A DNA stretch of 64,000 nucleotides from Egicoccus halophilus (GTDB lineage: Bacteria > Actinomycetota > Nitriliruptoria > Nitriliruptorales > Nitriliruptoraceae), in contig NZ_CP036250.1 of assembly GCF_004300825.1 (NCBI RefSeq), forward strand, positions 2,281,001-2,345,000, in the 5' to 3' direction. The stretch's first letter is position 1. The number at the start of each line of letters is the position of its first letter. The translations under genes and the position numbers were made by a program. Shown in pieces: positions 7,746 through 15,955 of the stretch. The notes under the pieces are model-generated. The model was not told where the DNA came from. It saw only the letters and a list, made by a program, of their open reading frames with translations, and ran no database searches.

Positions 7746-8470
7746 GTCCCCCGGCGGCACTGCGCGGCCAGTCGGCACTGCGCGGCCAGTCGGGCCTGCT
7801 CGGCCAGTCGGGACGGCCGCTGTTCGAGTGGGACTGGGTGGTCGCCAACCGCGAGGCGATCTGGGAACAGACCCTGCAGCACCTGTACTTCACCGTCGTC
7901 GCGGTCGGCATCGGGCTCGTGCTCTCGCTGGCGTTGGCGCTGGCGGCGCTGCGCTGGCGTCGGCTGCTCGGACCGATCCTCGGCTTCGGCGGGGTGCTCT
8001 ACACCATCCCGTCGCTGGCGCTGTTCGCCCTGCTGGTGCCGTTCCTCGGTATCAACGACCGCGTCGCGATCATCGCGCTGATCACCTACACGATCCTGAT
8101 CCTGGTGCGCAACATCGTCGCCGGCATCGACGGGGTCCCGGCCGAGGTGCTCGAGGCCGCCGACGGCATGGGCTACCGGCGCGGGCGTCGCTTCCTGGAG
8201 ATCGAGCTGCCACTGGCCCTGCCGGTGCTGGTCGCCGGCCTGCGGATCGCGTCGGTCACCGTCATCGGCCTGGTCACGGTGACCGCCCTGCTCGGACGCG
8301 GCGGGCTCGGGTCGTTCATCCTGCGTGGGTTCCGGACCCTGCCGCCGTTCCCGACCATGATCGTCGTCGGCACGCTGCTCTCGGTCGTGCTCGCGATCGT
8401 GATCGACCTGCTGCTGCTCGGCGCGGAGCGGGCGTTGACCCCCTGGGCGCGCCGGAAGTCGCCGGCATGA
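7742..8470 (+). CDS. opuCB: Osmoprotectant ABC transporter permease
   Basis: This 242-residue membrane subunit has about six hydrophobic helices and the binding-protein-dependent transport loop EVLEAADGMGYRRGRRFLEI, which couples to the ATPase. GTG start at 7742 overlaps the opuCA stop. Before the first helix is a short cytoplasmic head with three near-identical hexapeptides (ALRGQS, ALRGQS, GLLGQS) encoded by tandem 18-bp repeats. The ATGA overlap with the next permease marks an operon. Confidence 0.9.
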   Translation: MSPPAALRGQSALRGQSGLLGQSGRPLFEWDWVVANREAIWEQTLQHLYFTVVAVGIGLVLSLALALAALRWRRLLGPILGFGGVLYTIPSLALFALLVPFLGINDRVAIIALITYTILILVRNIVAGIDGVPAEVLEAADGMGYRRGRRFLEIELPLALPVLVAGLRIASVTVIGLVTVTALLGRGGLGSFILRGFRTLPPFPTMIVVGTLLSVVLAIVIDLLLLGAERALTPWARRKSPA

Positions 8471-9210
8471 CCGAGCTGTTCGGCGAGACCCTGGCGTGGT
8501 TGGCCGACCCCGCCCGCTGGCAGTGGGGCGATCCCGCCGGCGTGCCCTACCGCACGCTCGAGCACCTGTGGGTGTCGCTGGTGGCGATCGTGCTCGCGGT
8601 CGCCGCCGCCGTCCCGCCGGCCCTGGTGCTCGCCCACCGGCGACGGGCCGAGGCGCTCGCGTCGGCGGTCGTCAACCTCGGTCGGGCGATCCCCTCGTTC
8701 GGCCTGATCGTGCTGTTCTGGCTGCTGGCCACCCGCACCGGGTGGGTCGGCACGCAGTTCTGGCCGCTCGTGCTGGCACTGACGGCGCTGGCGATGCCGC
8801 CGGTGTTCACCAACACCTACACGGCCGTGCGCGGCGTGGACCCGGCCACGGTCGAGGCCGCCCGCGGCATGGGCTACACCGAGCGGCAGGTGCTGCGTGA
8901 GGTCGAGCTGCCGCTGGCCAGCCCGGTCATCCTCGCCGGCGTGCGCATCGCGTTCGTGCAGGTGATCGCCACCACCGCGATCGGCGCGATCGTCACCAAC
9001 GGCGGCGGGCTCGGACGCTACGTCGTCGACGGCTTCGCCCGCGGGGTGTCCGGACGCCCGATCGTGCTGGCCGGGGCGCTGCTGCTCGCCGGGCTGACGC
9101 TGGTGGCCGACGCGGCCTTCACCCGGCTCGAACGGCTGCTGGTCCCCGACGGGGTCCGCGACGACGCCGGGCTGGCCGACGTCGCCAACCGGGCCGGCGC
9201 CGCCGGCTGA
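8467..9210 (+). CDS. opuCD: Osmoprotectant ABC transporter permease (second)
   Basis: This is the second membrane subunit, 247 residues, starting at ATG 8467 (ATGA overlap). It has about five or six hydrophobic helices and the coupling loop ATVEAARGMGYTERQVLREV. Two different permeases with one ATPase is the OpuC arrangement. The two subunits share the EAA-loop pattern but little else, so they probably form a heterodimer. Confidence 0.9.
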   Translation: MTELFGETLAWLADPARWQWGDPAGVPYRTLEHLWVSLVAIVLAVAAAVPPALVLAHRRRAEALASAVVNLGRAIPSFGLIVLFWLLATRTGWVGTQFWPLVLALTALAMPPVFTNTYTAVRGVDPATVEAARGMGYTERQVLREVELPLASPVILAGVRIAFVQVIATTAIGAIVTNGGGLGRYVVDGFARGVSGRPIVLAGALLLAGLTLVADAAFTRLERLLVPDGVRDDAGLADVANRAGAAG

Positions 9211-9264
9211 TCCGAACGCCACCCGTCGTGGTGCCGCCTCGTCGACCCGCCCCCGACCGCTCCC

Positions 9265-9270
9265 TAGGCT
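9265..9270 (+). promoter_or_regulatory. TAGGCT box before the binding-protein gene
   Basis: TAGGCT is followed 14 nt later by AGGAGA (9285-9290) and then the ATG at 9296. It suggests the binding protein has its own promoter in the 85-nt gap after the second permease, which would allow excess binding protein. Confidence 0.45.
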
Positions 9271-9295
9271 TCGACCACCTTCCCAGGAGATCCGC

Positions 9296-10345
9296 ATGCG
9301 CACTGCCTCGACCCGTGCCCTGACCCGCCGACCACGGGCGACCCGGGCGCTCGCCCCGCTGCTCGCCGTCGGCCTGGTGCTCGCCGCCTGCGGAGGTCAG
9401 GGCGAGGACGCCGACGAGACACCCGACGCCCAGACCGGTGATCCCGCCGAGGAGCCGGCCCCCGACGACGGCGACACCGCACCCGAGGACGGGACCGACG
9501 ACGACGCGGCCGCACCACAGGAGGTCGAGGTGCCCGACGGTCCGGAGATCGTCGTGTCCTCGTTCAACTTCCCCGAGTCCACCATCCTGGCCGAGATCTA
9601 CGGCCAGGTGCTCGAGGACCGCGGCTACCCGGTGGGCCGCGAGCTCGACCTCGGGGCGCGGGAGCTGATCTTCCCCGAGCTCTCGGCCGGCAACCTCGAC
9701 CTGCTGCCCGAGTACCTCGGCTCGGCACTGGTGGTCGGGTTCGGCGAGGAGGCGCCCGAGGACGTCGACCGCGGCGTCGAGGCCCTGCGCGACGCGTTCG
9801 AGGCCGACGGGGTGAGCGTGCTCGAGCCCGCCCCGGCCGAGAACGCCAACGCGTTCGTCACCTCCGACACCTTCGCCGACGAGCACGGCGTGTCGACCCT
9901 GGAGGACCTCGCCGACGTCGGCACCATCACCTTCGCCGGTCCGCCCGAGTGCGAGGAGCGCGACACCTGCCTGCTCGGACTCACCGAGGGCTACGGGCTC
10001 GACGTCCAGTTCGAGTCGATCCAGGAGGCCGGTGCCCGGCTGGCCGCCCTCCAGGCGGGTGACGTCGACCTGATCCTGCTGTTCTCCACCGACGCGGTGC
10101 TCGCCGACGAGAGCCTGGTGCACCTCGACGACCCGGACGCGATCGTGCCGCCGGAGAACATCGTCCCGGTCGTGCGCACCGAGATCGTCGACGCCTACGG
10201 CGACGACCTGGTCGGGCTGATCGACGACGTCAGCAGCTCGATCACCACCGAGGTCCTGATCGAGCTCAACACCCGGGCACAGGAAGGGCTCGCCCCCGAC
10301 CAGATCGCCGGGGACTGGCTCGCCGAGCAGGGCCTGGTCGGCTGA
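9296..10345 (+). CDS. opuCC: Osmoprotectant-binding lipoprotein (OpuAC/ProX family)
   Basis: This 349-residue secreted lipoprotein has a twin-basic signal region and lipobox LVLAAC with the lipid-carrying Cys at residue 32. An acidic low-complexity linker follows (about 34-78, rich in Asp, Glu, Thr and Pro). The substrate-binding domain starts near IVVSSFNFPESTILAEIYGQ, with LDLLPEYLGSALV and AALQAGDVDLILLFSTD. It delivers betaine-like solutes to the permeases encoded just upstream. ATG at 9296 has an excellent ribosome site. The acidic linker would suit a salt-tolerant cell. Confidence 0.92.
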   Translation: MRTASTRALTRRPRATRALAPLLAVGLVLAACGGQGEDADETPDAQTGDPAEEPAPDDGDTAPEDGTDDDAAAPQEVEVPDGPEIVVSSFNFPESTILAEIYGQVLEDRGYPVGRELDLGARELIFPELSAGNLDLLPEYLGSALVVGFGEEAPEDVDRGVEALRDAFEADGVSVLEPAPAENANAFVTSDTFADEHGVSTLEDLADVGTITFAGPPECEERDTCLLGLTEGYGLDVQFESIQEAGARLAALQAGDVDLILLFSTDAVLADESLVHLDDPDAIVPPENIVPVVRTEIVDAYGDDLVGLIDDVSSSITTEVLIELNTRAQEGLAPDQIAGDWLAEQGLVG

Positions 10346-10370
10346 CGCGGAGCACCGGCGGCGGAGGCGT

Positions 10371-10376
10371 CTAGGC
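10371..10376 (+). promoter_or_regulatory. TAGGCT box before pepA
   Basis: TAGGCT lies 17 nt before the GTG at 10394, so the transcript would have almost no leader. This fits the lack of a ribosome site before that codon. Confidence 0.4.
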
Positions 10377-10393
10377 TCGGTGCGTCCGCCGCC

Positions 10394-11935
10394 GTGGGAA
10401 CGTCCCCGTCGCGGCGGCAGCCGGACCGTCCCGTCAGCATCGGAGTGTCGTTGCCCCGTCGATCGCCCGCCGTCCACGTCACCACCGACGCCGTCGCCGA
10501 ACTCGACGTCGACGCGCTCGTCGTCCCGGTGTTCCGCGGGGCGATCGAGGCGCCGGGGGCCGAGCAGGCGCTGCAGGCGATCGGCCTCGACGAGGTCCCG
10601 CGCGACGCGAACTTCCGTGGCCGGCTCGGCGAGGTGCTCGACCTCGCCGCGCCCGGTCAGCCCTGGGGACGGGTCACCCTGGTCGGGCTCGGCCGGATGG
10701 ACGAGCTGTCGCCCGAGGTGCTGCGGCGCGCGGCCGGCAGCGCCGTGCGTTCCCTCGCGCCGCGCTGTCGCACCGTGGCGACCACTCTCGTGCTGGTGCA
10801 GCCGGGGGTACCGACGGTCCGGGCGGTCGCCGAGGGCGCGCTGCTCGGCGCCTACCGCTTCGACGACTGTCGGCCCGGACGGGACCCGCTCGCCCTGCGT
10901 GACGTGACCCTGGTGGTGCCGTCGTCGCTGGCCGGCGAGGCCGAACGCCAGCTGCACCTGGCCCGGGTCCACGCGGCCGCGCAGAACGTCGCCCGCGACC
11001 TGGTCAGCACGCCACCGAACCTGCTCGGCCCGGTCGAGTTCGCCGACCGCGCCCGAGAACTGGTGCCCGACGCCATCGACGTCGAGGTGTGGGACGAGGA
11101 CCGGCTCGTCGCCGAACGGTGTGGCGGCCTGCTCGCCGTCGGACGCGGTTCGGCACGGCCGTCGCGGCTGGTGCGTCTGCACCACCGTCCCGCCTCCCCG
11201 GTCGCCAAGGTGGCACTGGTCGGCAAGGGCATCACCTTCGACACCGGCGGCCTCTCGCTCAAGCGGCCCTCGTCGATCATGGAGTCCATGAAGGGCGACA
11301 TGGGCGGCGCGGGCGCCGTGCTCGGGGTGTTCACGGCGCTGGCCGAACTCGACGTGGCGGTGGAGGTGGTCGGCTACCTGTGTCTGGCCGAGAACATGCC
11401 CGGTGGCGACGCGCAACGTCCCAGCGACGTCATCACCATCCGTGACGGCACCACCGTCGAGGTGATGAACACCGACGCGGAGGGACGGCTCGTGCTCGCC
11501 GACGGCCTCAGCCTCGCCGTCGAGGACGACGACGTCGAGGCCGTCGTGGACGTCGCCACGCTCACCGGCGCGGTGGCGCGGGCGTTGGGCAAGCGCGCCA
11601 GCGGGGTGTTCGCCAACGACGACGACCTGCTGCGGCAGCTGCTGACGGCCGCGGAGGGTGCCGGCGAGTCGATGTGGCACCTGCCGCTGTGGGAGGACCT
11701 GCGCGACAACCTCGAGTCCGACGTCGCCGACCTGGAGAACCTCGGCCGGGGCGACGAGGCCGGCGCCACCATGGGCGGGCTGTTCCTGCGCGAGTTCGTC
11801 GACGGCCGGCCCTGGGCGCACCTCGACATCGCCGGACCGTTCTGGCAGGACGCCGACCGTCACCACAACCCCCGTCACGGCACCGGCGTGGCCGTGCGCA
11901 CGCTGTTGCGCTGGCTGGAGCAGGCCGGGCGCTAG
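10394..11935 (+). CDS. pepA: Leucyl aminopeptidase, M17 family
   Basis: This is a cytosolic dinuclear metallopeptidase that removes N-terminal residues from peptides. The 513-residue length is typical. The C-terminal catalytic domain has the metal ligands in KGITFDTGGLSLK and in the M17 signature VMNTDAEGRLVLADGLS, with GDMGGAGAVLG between them. The N-terminal regulatory domain includes DALVVPVFRG. Start is uncertain: GTG 10394 follows a -10 box closely, while GTG/TTG codons near 10446-10453 are alternatives. Its stop and that of the opposing hydrolase share one CTAG (11932-11935). Confidence 0.93.
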   Translation: MGTSPSRRQPDRPVSIGVSLPRRSPAVHVTTDAVAELDVDALVVPVFRGAIEAPGAEQALQAIGLDEVPRDANFRGRLGEVLDLAAPGQPWGRVTLVGLGRMDELSPEVLRRAAGSAVRSLAPRCRTVATTLVLVQPGVPTVRAVAEGALLGAYRFDDCRPGRDPLALRDVTLVVPSSLAGEAERQLHLARVHAAAQNVARDLVSTPPNLLGPVEFADRARELVPDAIDVEVWDEDRLVAERCGGLLAVGRGSARPSRLVRLHHRPASPVAKVALVGKGITFDTGGLSLKRPSSIMESMKGDMGGAGAVLGVFTALAELDVAVEVVGYLCLAENMPGGDAQRPSDVITIRDGTTVEVMNTDAEGRLVLADGLSLAVEDDDVEAVVDVATLTGAVARALGKRASGVFANDDDLLRQLLTAAEGAGESMWHLPLWEDLRDNLESDVADLENLGRGDEAGATMGGLFLREFVDGRPWAHLDIAGPFWQDADRHHNPRHGTGVAVRTLLRWLEQAGR

Positions 11936-13056
11936 CGCTGGGCGGCGAGGATCTCGGCGACGAACCGCCACACCACCCGCAGGTCGCCCAGTGCCGCCCA
12001 CCAGTCCCCCGCCCCGTCGAGGTTCAGGTCGACGTGGGAGAACGCGGTGAGCGTGAGCAGCTCGGCGTGCGGCACCGCGTGGCCGAGCCGCACCAGTTCG
12101 CTGTAGGGGATCGTGGGGTCCTCGGTCGAGTGCATCGCCACCACCGGGGTGTCGATCCGGTCGGCCACGGTCACCGGTGACACCTCGGCGAGGCGTCGTT
12201 GCAGGCGCTCGGGGATGCGGGTGGCGAGCTCGCGGGTGCGCCGGGGATCGTCGTTGGTCGCCAGCTCGTAGGCGGCGCGGGCCTCGGCGGGGAGATCCTC
12301 GGGCGCGCGCTCCCCGTCGAGCACGGCCACGAGCCCCTCGCGGTACTCGTCGGGCATCAACGCGACCAGCTGCTCGCGAATCACCTCGTCGGCCAGCGGG
12401 TGCGGTTCCCAGTCCAGCGCCTGCTCGCCGACCAGCGCCGTGCCGGTCGTGCCGGCCTGCACCACGCCGAGCAGGTCCACGTACGCCCCGAACGCGGCGA
12501 CGAGCGTCAGCTGCTCGTCCCCCAGACGTTCGTCGGCCGCGGCGAGCAGCCCCAACGAGCCGCCGAACGAGGCCCCGACCAGCGCGACCGGGCCCCGCTC
12601 GTCCGCCAGCGTCGTGGTCATGCGGACCAGGTCCTCGACGTCGTCGGTGACCAGCTGCTGGTCGTAGACGCGCAGCTCGGGCAGGAACACCGCCCGGCCC
12701 GAACGGGCCAACGCCTCGGCGACGCGCACGATGCGGGGATCGTCGAGCCCCTCGGGTGCTGCTCCGGGCACGAGCAGGACCACCGGCGCGTCGTCGTCGG
12801 GCGACAGCCAGGTGCCCGACACGCCAGCGACCGTCCGTCGTCCGGGCTCCGCGGGCGCCGCCATCGGCCGGGGCACGTCGACCCCGATGGCGTCCAGCGC
12901 GGTCACGGCCGCCAGTGCCCGCATCCGCAACGTCGGGACCGTGGCGACGAGCCCGGCGAGCAGGGCGAGCACGACGACGAGGGCGAGCGCGACCCGCGGC
13001 CAGCGGCGTCGGCGGCCGGGGTGGGGGACCGGGGAGGTGGTCGCGTCGACGGACAT
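11932..13056 (-). CDS. Membrane-anchored alpha/beta hydrolase
   Basis: This 374-residue protein has an N-terminal membrane anchor or signal (VALALVVVLALLAGLVATV, about residues 23-41) followed by an alpha/beta-hydrolase domain. The nucleophile elbow is GASFGGS. The likely acid is in HSTEDPTIPYSE and the His in FSHVDLN. Substrate is unknown; dienelactone-hydrolase or peptidase relatives are possible. ATG at 13056 follows the dehydrogenase stop by 16 nt but has a weak ribosome site. It converges with pepA, the two stops sharing a CTAG palindrome. Confidence 0.8.
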   Translation of the reverse strand: MSVDATTSPVPHPGRRRRWPRVALALVVVLALLAGLVATVPTLRMRALAAVTALDAIGVDVPRPMAAPAEPGRRTVAGVSGTWLSPDDDAPVVLLVPGAAPEGLDDPRIVRVAEALARSGRAVFLPELRVYDQQLVTDDVEDLVRMTTTLADERGPVALVGASFGGSLGLLAAADERLGDEQLTLVAAFGAYVDLLGVVQAGTTGTALVGEQALDWEPHPLADEVIREQLVALMPDEYREGLVAVLDGERAPEDLPAEARAAYELATNDDPRRTRELATRIPERLQRRLAEVSPVTVADRIDTPVVAMHSTEDPTIPYSELVRLGHAVPHAELLTLTAFSHVDLNLDGAGDWWAALGDLRVVWRFVAEILAAQR

Positions 13057-13072
13057 GGCCGCCAGTGTGGGG

Positions 13073-14728
13073 TCAGGCGAGCGCGGCTGCAGCCGCCCGT
13101 CCCGCCACCCGTCCGGAGAACAGACAGCCACCCAGGAACGTGCCCTCGAGCGACCGGTAGCCGTGCATCCCGCCGCCGCCGAAGCCGGCGACCTCCCCGG
13201 CGGCGTACAGGCCGGGCAGCGGCGCGCCGCCGGCGCGCAGCACCCGCCCGTCGAGGTCGGTCTCGAGCCCGCCGAGGGTCTTGCGGGTCAGCAGGTGCAG
13301 GCGGACCCCGATCAGTGGGCCGGCGGCCGGGTCGAGCAGGCGGTGCGGCTCGGCGACGCGGATCAGCTTGTCGCCGAGGTAGGTGCGCGCGTTGCGGATC
13401 GCGGCGATCTGGAGGTCCTTGGTGAAGGTGTTGGCGAGCGCCCGGTCGCGGGCCTGCACCTCCCGGCGGACCCGGTCGAAGTCGAGCAGCGGCTCGTCGG
13501 TGCGCTCGTTCATGCCGCGCACCAGCGCCTCGAGGTTGTCGGCGACGACGAAGTCCTCGCCGCGGTCGAGGAACGCCTGCACCGGTGCCGAGGGTCCGGG
13601 ACGGACCCGGGTCGAGAGCAGGCGCAGGTCCTTGCCGGTCAGGTCGGGGTTCTGCTCCGAGCCCGACAGGGCGAACTCCTTCTCCACGATCCTGGCGGTC
13701 AGCACGAACCAGGTGTGCTCGTGCCCGGTGCGGGTGATGTGGGCGAGCGTGCCGAGCGTGTCGAACCCCGGGTACAGCGGCACGGGCAGCCGGCGTCCGG
13801 TCGCGTCGAGCCACAGCGACGAGGGCCCGGGCAGGATCCGGATGCCGTGGTCGGTCCAGACCGGGTCGTGGTTGGCGATGCCCTCGGTGTAGTGCCACAT
13901 CCGGTCGGGGTTGACGACGCTCGCGCCGGCGTCCCGGGTGATCTCCAGCATCCGGCCGTCGACGTGGTCGGGCACGCCGCGCAGCAGGTGGCGCGGGGCC
14001 GGTCCGAGTCGTTCGGGCCAGTTGCGGCGCACGAGGTCGAGGTTCGCGCCGATCCCGCCGGAGGTGACCACCACCGCCTGTGCCCGCAACGCGAAGTCGG
14101 CGACCTCGACCCGCGAGCTCGGTCGGCCGCGCTCGACGTCGTCGTCCGCGAGGACCCGGCCGCGGACGCCGGTGACCGTGCCGTCGTCGACGAGCAGGTC
14201 GTCGACCCGGTGGCGGAAGGCGACGCGCACCCGGCCGGCCTCGACCGCGGCCCGGACCCTCCGCGCGAACGGTTCGACCACGCCCGGGCCGGTCCCCCAG
14301 GTGATGTGGAAGCGCGGGACCGAGTTGCCGGGACCGAGGGCGCCGTGGCCACCGCGCTCGGCCCAACCCACGACCGGGAAGAAGCGCATCCCCTGGGCGT
14401 GCAGCCAGGCCCGCTTCTCCCCCGCGGCGAAGTCGACGTACGCCTCGGCCCACCGGCGGGGCCAGTGGTCCTCGGCCCGGTCGAAGCCGGCGGTGGCGAG
14501 CCAGTCCTGCCACGCCAGCTCGTGCGAGTCGGCGATGCGCATGCGGCGCTGCTCGGGCGAGTCGACCAGGAACAGCCCGCCGAAGGACCAGAACGCCTGC
14601 CCACCGAGCGACTGCTCGGGTTCCTGGTCGACCAGGAGCACGCGCCGGCCCGCGTCGGCCAGCTCGGCGGTGGCGACCAGCCCGGTCAGGCCGGCACCCA
14701 CCACGATCACGTCCGCGTCGTCCGCCAT
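13073..14728 (-). CDS. FAD-binding dehydrogenase (KsdD/FrdA-like)
   Basis: This 551-residue flavoprotein has an N-terminal FAD motif VIVVGAGLTGLVATAELADA with the trailing acidic residue in LLVDQE. It has the FAD-binding-2 fold seen in 3-ketosteroid dehydrogenases and fumarate reductases, and a C-terminal FAD segment LPGLYAAGEVAGFGGGGMHG. The substrate cannot be assigned from sequence. ATG at 14728 has GGAGAGGAGC upstream. It is followed by the hydrolase gene in the same direction and diverges from the radical SAM gene, with 141 nt between the two starts. Confidence 0.85.
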   Translation of the reverse strand: MADDADVIVVGAGLTGLVATAELADAGRRVLLVDQEPEQSLGGQAFWSFGGLFLVDSPEQRRMRIADSHELAWQDWLATAGFDRAEDHWPRRWAEAYVDFAAGEKRAWLHAQGMRFFPVVGWAERGGHGALGPGNSVPRFHITWGTGPGVVEPFARRVRAAVEAGRVRVAFRHRVDDLLVDDGTVTGVRGRVLADDDVERGRPSSRVEVADFALRAQAVVVTSGGIGANLDLVRRNWPERLGPAPRHLLRGVPDHVDGRMLEITRDAGASVVNPDRMWHYTEGIANHDPVWTDHGIRILPGPSSLWLDATGRRLPVPLYPGFDTLGTLAHITRTGHEHTWFVLTARIVEKEFALSGSEQNPDLTGKDLRLLSTRVRPGPSAPVQAFLDRGEDFVVADNLEALVRGMNERTDEPLLDFDRVRREVQARDRALANTFTKDLQIAAIRNARTYLGDKLIRVAEPHRLLDPAAGPLIGVRLHLLTRKTLGGLETDLDGRVLRAGGAPLPGLYAAGEVAGFGGGGMHGYRSLEGTFLGGCLFSGRVAGRAAAAALA

Positions 14729-14818
14729 GTGCGCGCGTGCTCCTCTCCGGTGTCGGGCACCGTAGCCGTGCGGGCGCGTCGAACCGCCGGTCCCCGCATC
14801 GCCCCGTTCCGAGGCGAC

Positions 14819-14832
14819 CGAACGCACGTTCG
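14819..14832. promoter_or_regulatory. LexA-type SOS box
   Basis: CGAACGCACGTTCG is an exact match to the Gram-positive LexA box pattern CGAAC-N4-GTTCG. It sits directly before a TATCCT -10 box (14834-14839) and 38 nt before the ATG of the radical SAM gene, the right place for repression. Confidence 0.75.
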
Positions 14833-14833
14833 A

Positions 14834-14839
14834 TATCCT
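14834..14839 (+). promoter_or_regulatory. TATCCT -10 box of the radical SAM gene
   Basis: TATCCT immediately follows the LexA-type box and lies 30 nt before the ATG at 14870. LexA bound at 14819-14832 would cover the spacer of this promoter. Confidence 0.55.
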
Positions 14840-14869
14840 CGGTCCGGTGCGACGAGGAGTGGAGCGAGG

Positions 14870-15934
14870 ATGACGTCCAGCGACACGGCGGCGGGTGCGG
14901 CGCAGCGGTTGCGCTGGTCGACGGTCGAGGAGGAAGCGGCGCTGCCCGGTCTCGGCGAGCGGATCACCCACCCGGAGTTCGCCGGCATCGAGTTCGTGCA
15001 CGTGCGGGCCAAGAGCCTGCTCAACCACGTCCCGGCTGCGGCCGGCATGCCGTTCGCGTGGACGATCAACACCTACCGCGGTTGCAGCCACGCCTGCACG
15101 TACTGCTTCGCCCGCCCGACGCACACCTGGCTCGACCTCGACGCCGGACGCGACTTCGAATCGGTGATCGTGGTCAAGGTCAACGCCGTCGAGCGGCTGC
15201 GCGCGGAGCTGCGGCGTCCGTCGTGGCAGGGCGCGCACGTGGCGCTGGGCACCAACACCGATCCCTACCAGCGCTGCGAGGGGCGCTATCGGCTCACGCG
15301 GGGGGTGATCGAGACCCTCGCCACGGCCGGCAACCCGTTCTCCGTGCTGACCAAGGGCACGCTCGTCACCCGGGACCTCGACGTGCTGGCCGAGGCCGCC
15401 AGCCGCGGCGTGTGCAGCGGCGTCAGCCTGTCGATCCCCACCCTGGACGAGGACGTGTGGCGCGCGTCCGAACCGGGCACGCCCAACCCGCGGCGACGGC
15501 TCGAGACGGTCGCGGCGCTCCGCGAGGCGGGGATCCCGACCGGGGTGATGGTCGCGCCGATCATCCCGGGCATCTCCGACGCCCCCGAGCAGCTCGAGGC
15601 GGTCGTCCGCGGCGCCCTGGACGCGGGCGCCGACCGGGTCACGCCGATCGTGCTGCACCTGCGTCCGGGCGTGCGCGAGGTGTTCCTCCCGTGGCTGGCC
15701 CGGACGCGGCCCGACCTCGTCGAGCGCTACCGACGCCTCTACCCCCGGGCGTACCTGCCGAAGGTCGAGCAGCAACGGATCAGCCGCCAGGTGCACCGGC
15801 TGGTGGACCGCCACGGCGGACGCCGCCGTGGCAGCGTCGTCCGGCCCGACGACGCCCGTCGCCGCAGCGGCCACCGCGTCACGTCGGACCCGGCCGCTCC
15901 GGCGCCGCAGGGCGAGCAGTTGGCCCTGCTCTGA
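14870..15934 (+). CDS. Radical SAM protein, SplB-like (Rv2578c family)
   Basis: This 354-residue radical SAM enzyme carries the 4Fe-4S cysteine motif CSHACTYC (CxxxCxxC) near residues 69-76, preceded by TINTYRGC. LGTNTDPYQRCEGRYRLTR is typical of the SplB/Rv2578c group. Spore photoproduct lyase, a UV-damage repair enzyme, is the best-known relative, but this actinobacterial branch has no proven reaction. ATG 14870 has GGAG in place. Control by an SOS box supports a damage-response job. The C-terminal 40 residues are basic and low complexity. Confidence 0.85.
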   Translation: MTSSDTAAGAAQRLRWSTVEEEAALPGLGERITHPEFAGIEFVHVRAKSLLNHVPAAAGMPFAWTINTYRGCSHACTYCFARPTHTWLDLDAGRDFESVIVVKVNAVERLRAELRRPSWQGAHVALGTNTDPYQRCEGRYRLTRGVIETLATAGNPFSVLTKGTLVTRDLDVLAEAASRGVCSGVSLSIPTLDEDVWRASEPGTPNPRRRLETVAALREAGIPTGVMVAPIIPGISDAPEQLEAVVRGALDAGADRVTPIVLHLRPGVREVFLPWLARTRPDLVERYRRLYPRAYLPKVEQQRISRQVHRLVDRHGGRRRGSVVRPDDARRRSGHRVTSDPAAPAPQGEQLALL

Positions 15935-15955
15935 GCCGAGCGGGCGCCGTGTGCG

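Noticed and set aside
9119..12001. 960-codon minus-strand frame
   Set aside because: It is antisense to opuCC and pepA, which have clear family motifs; its product is low complexity and typical of GC-biased shadow frames.
12731..14869. Upstream extension of the radical SAM frame
   Set aside because: The frame is open through the antisense strand of the FAD dehydrogenase, but the ribosome site, SOS promoter and family start all place the start at 14870.
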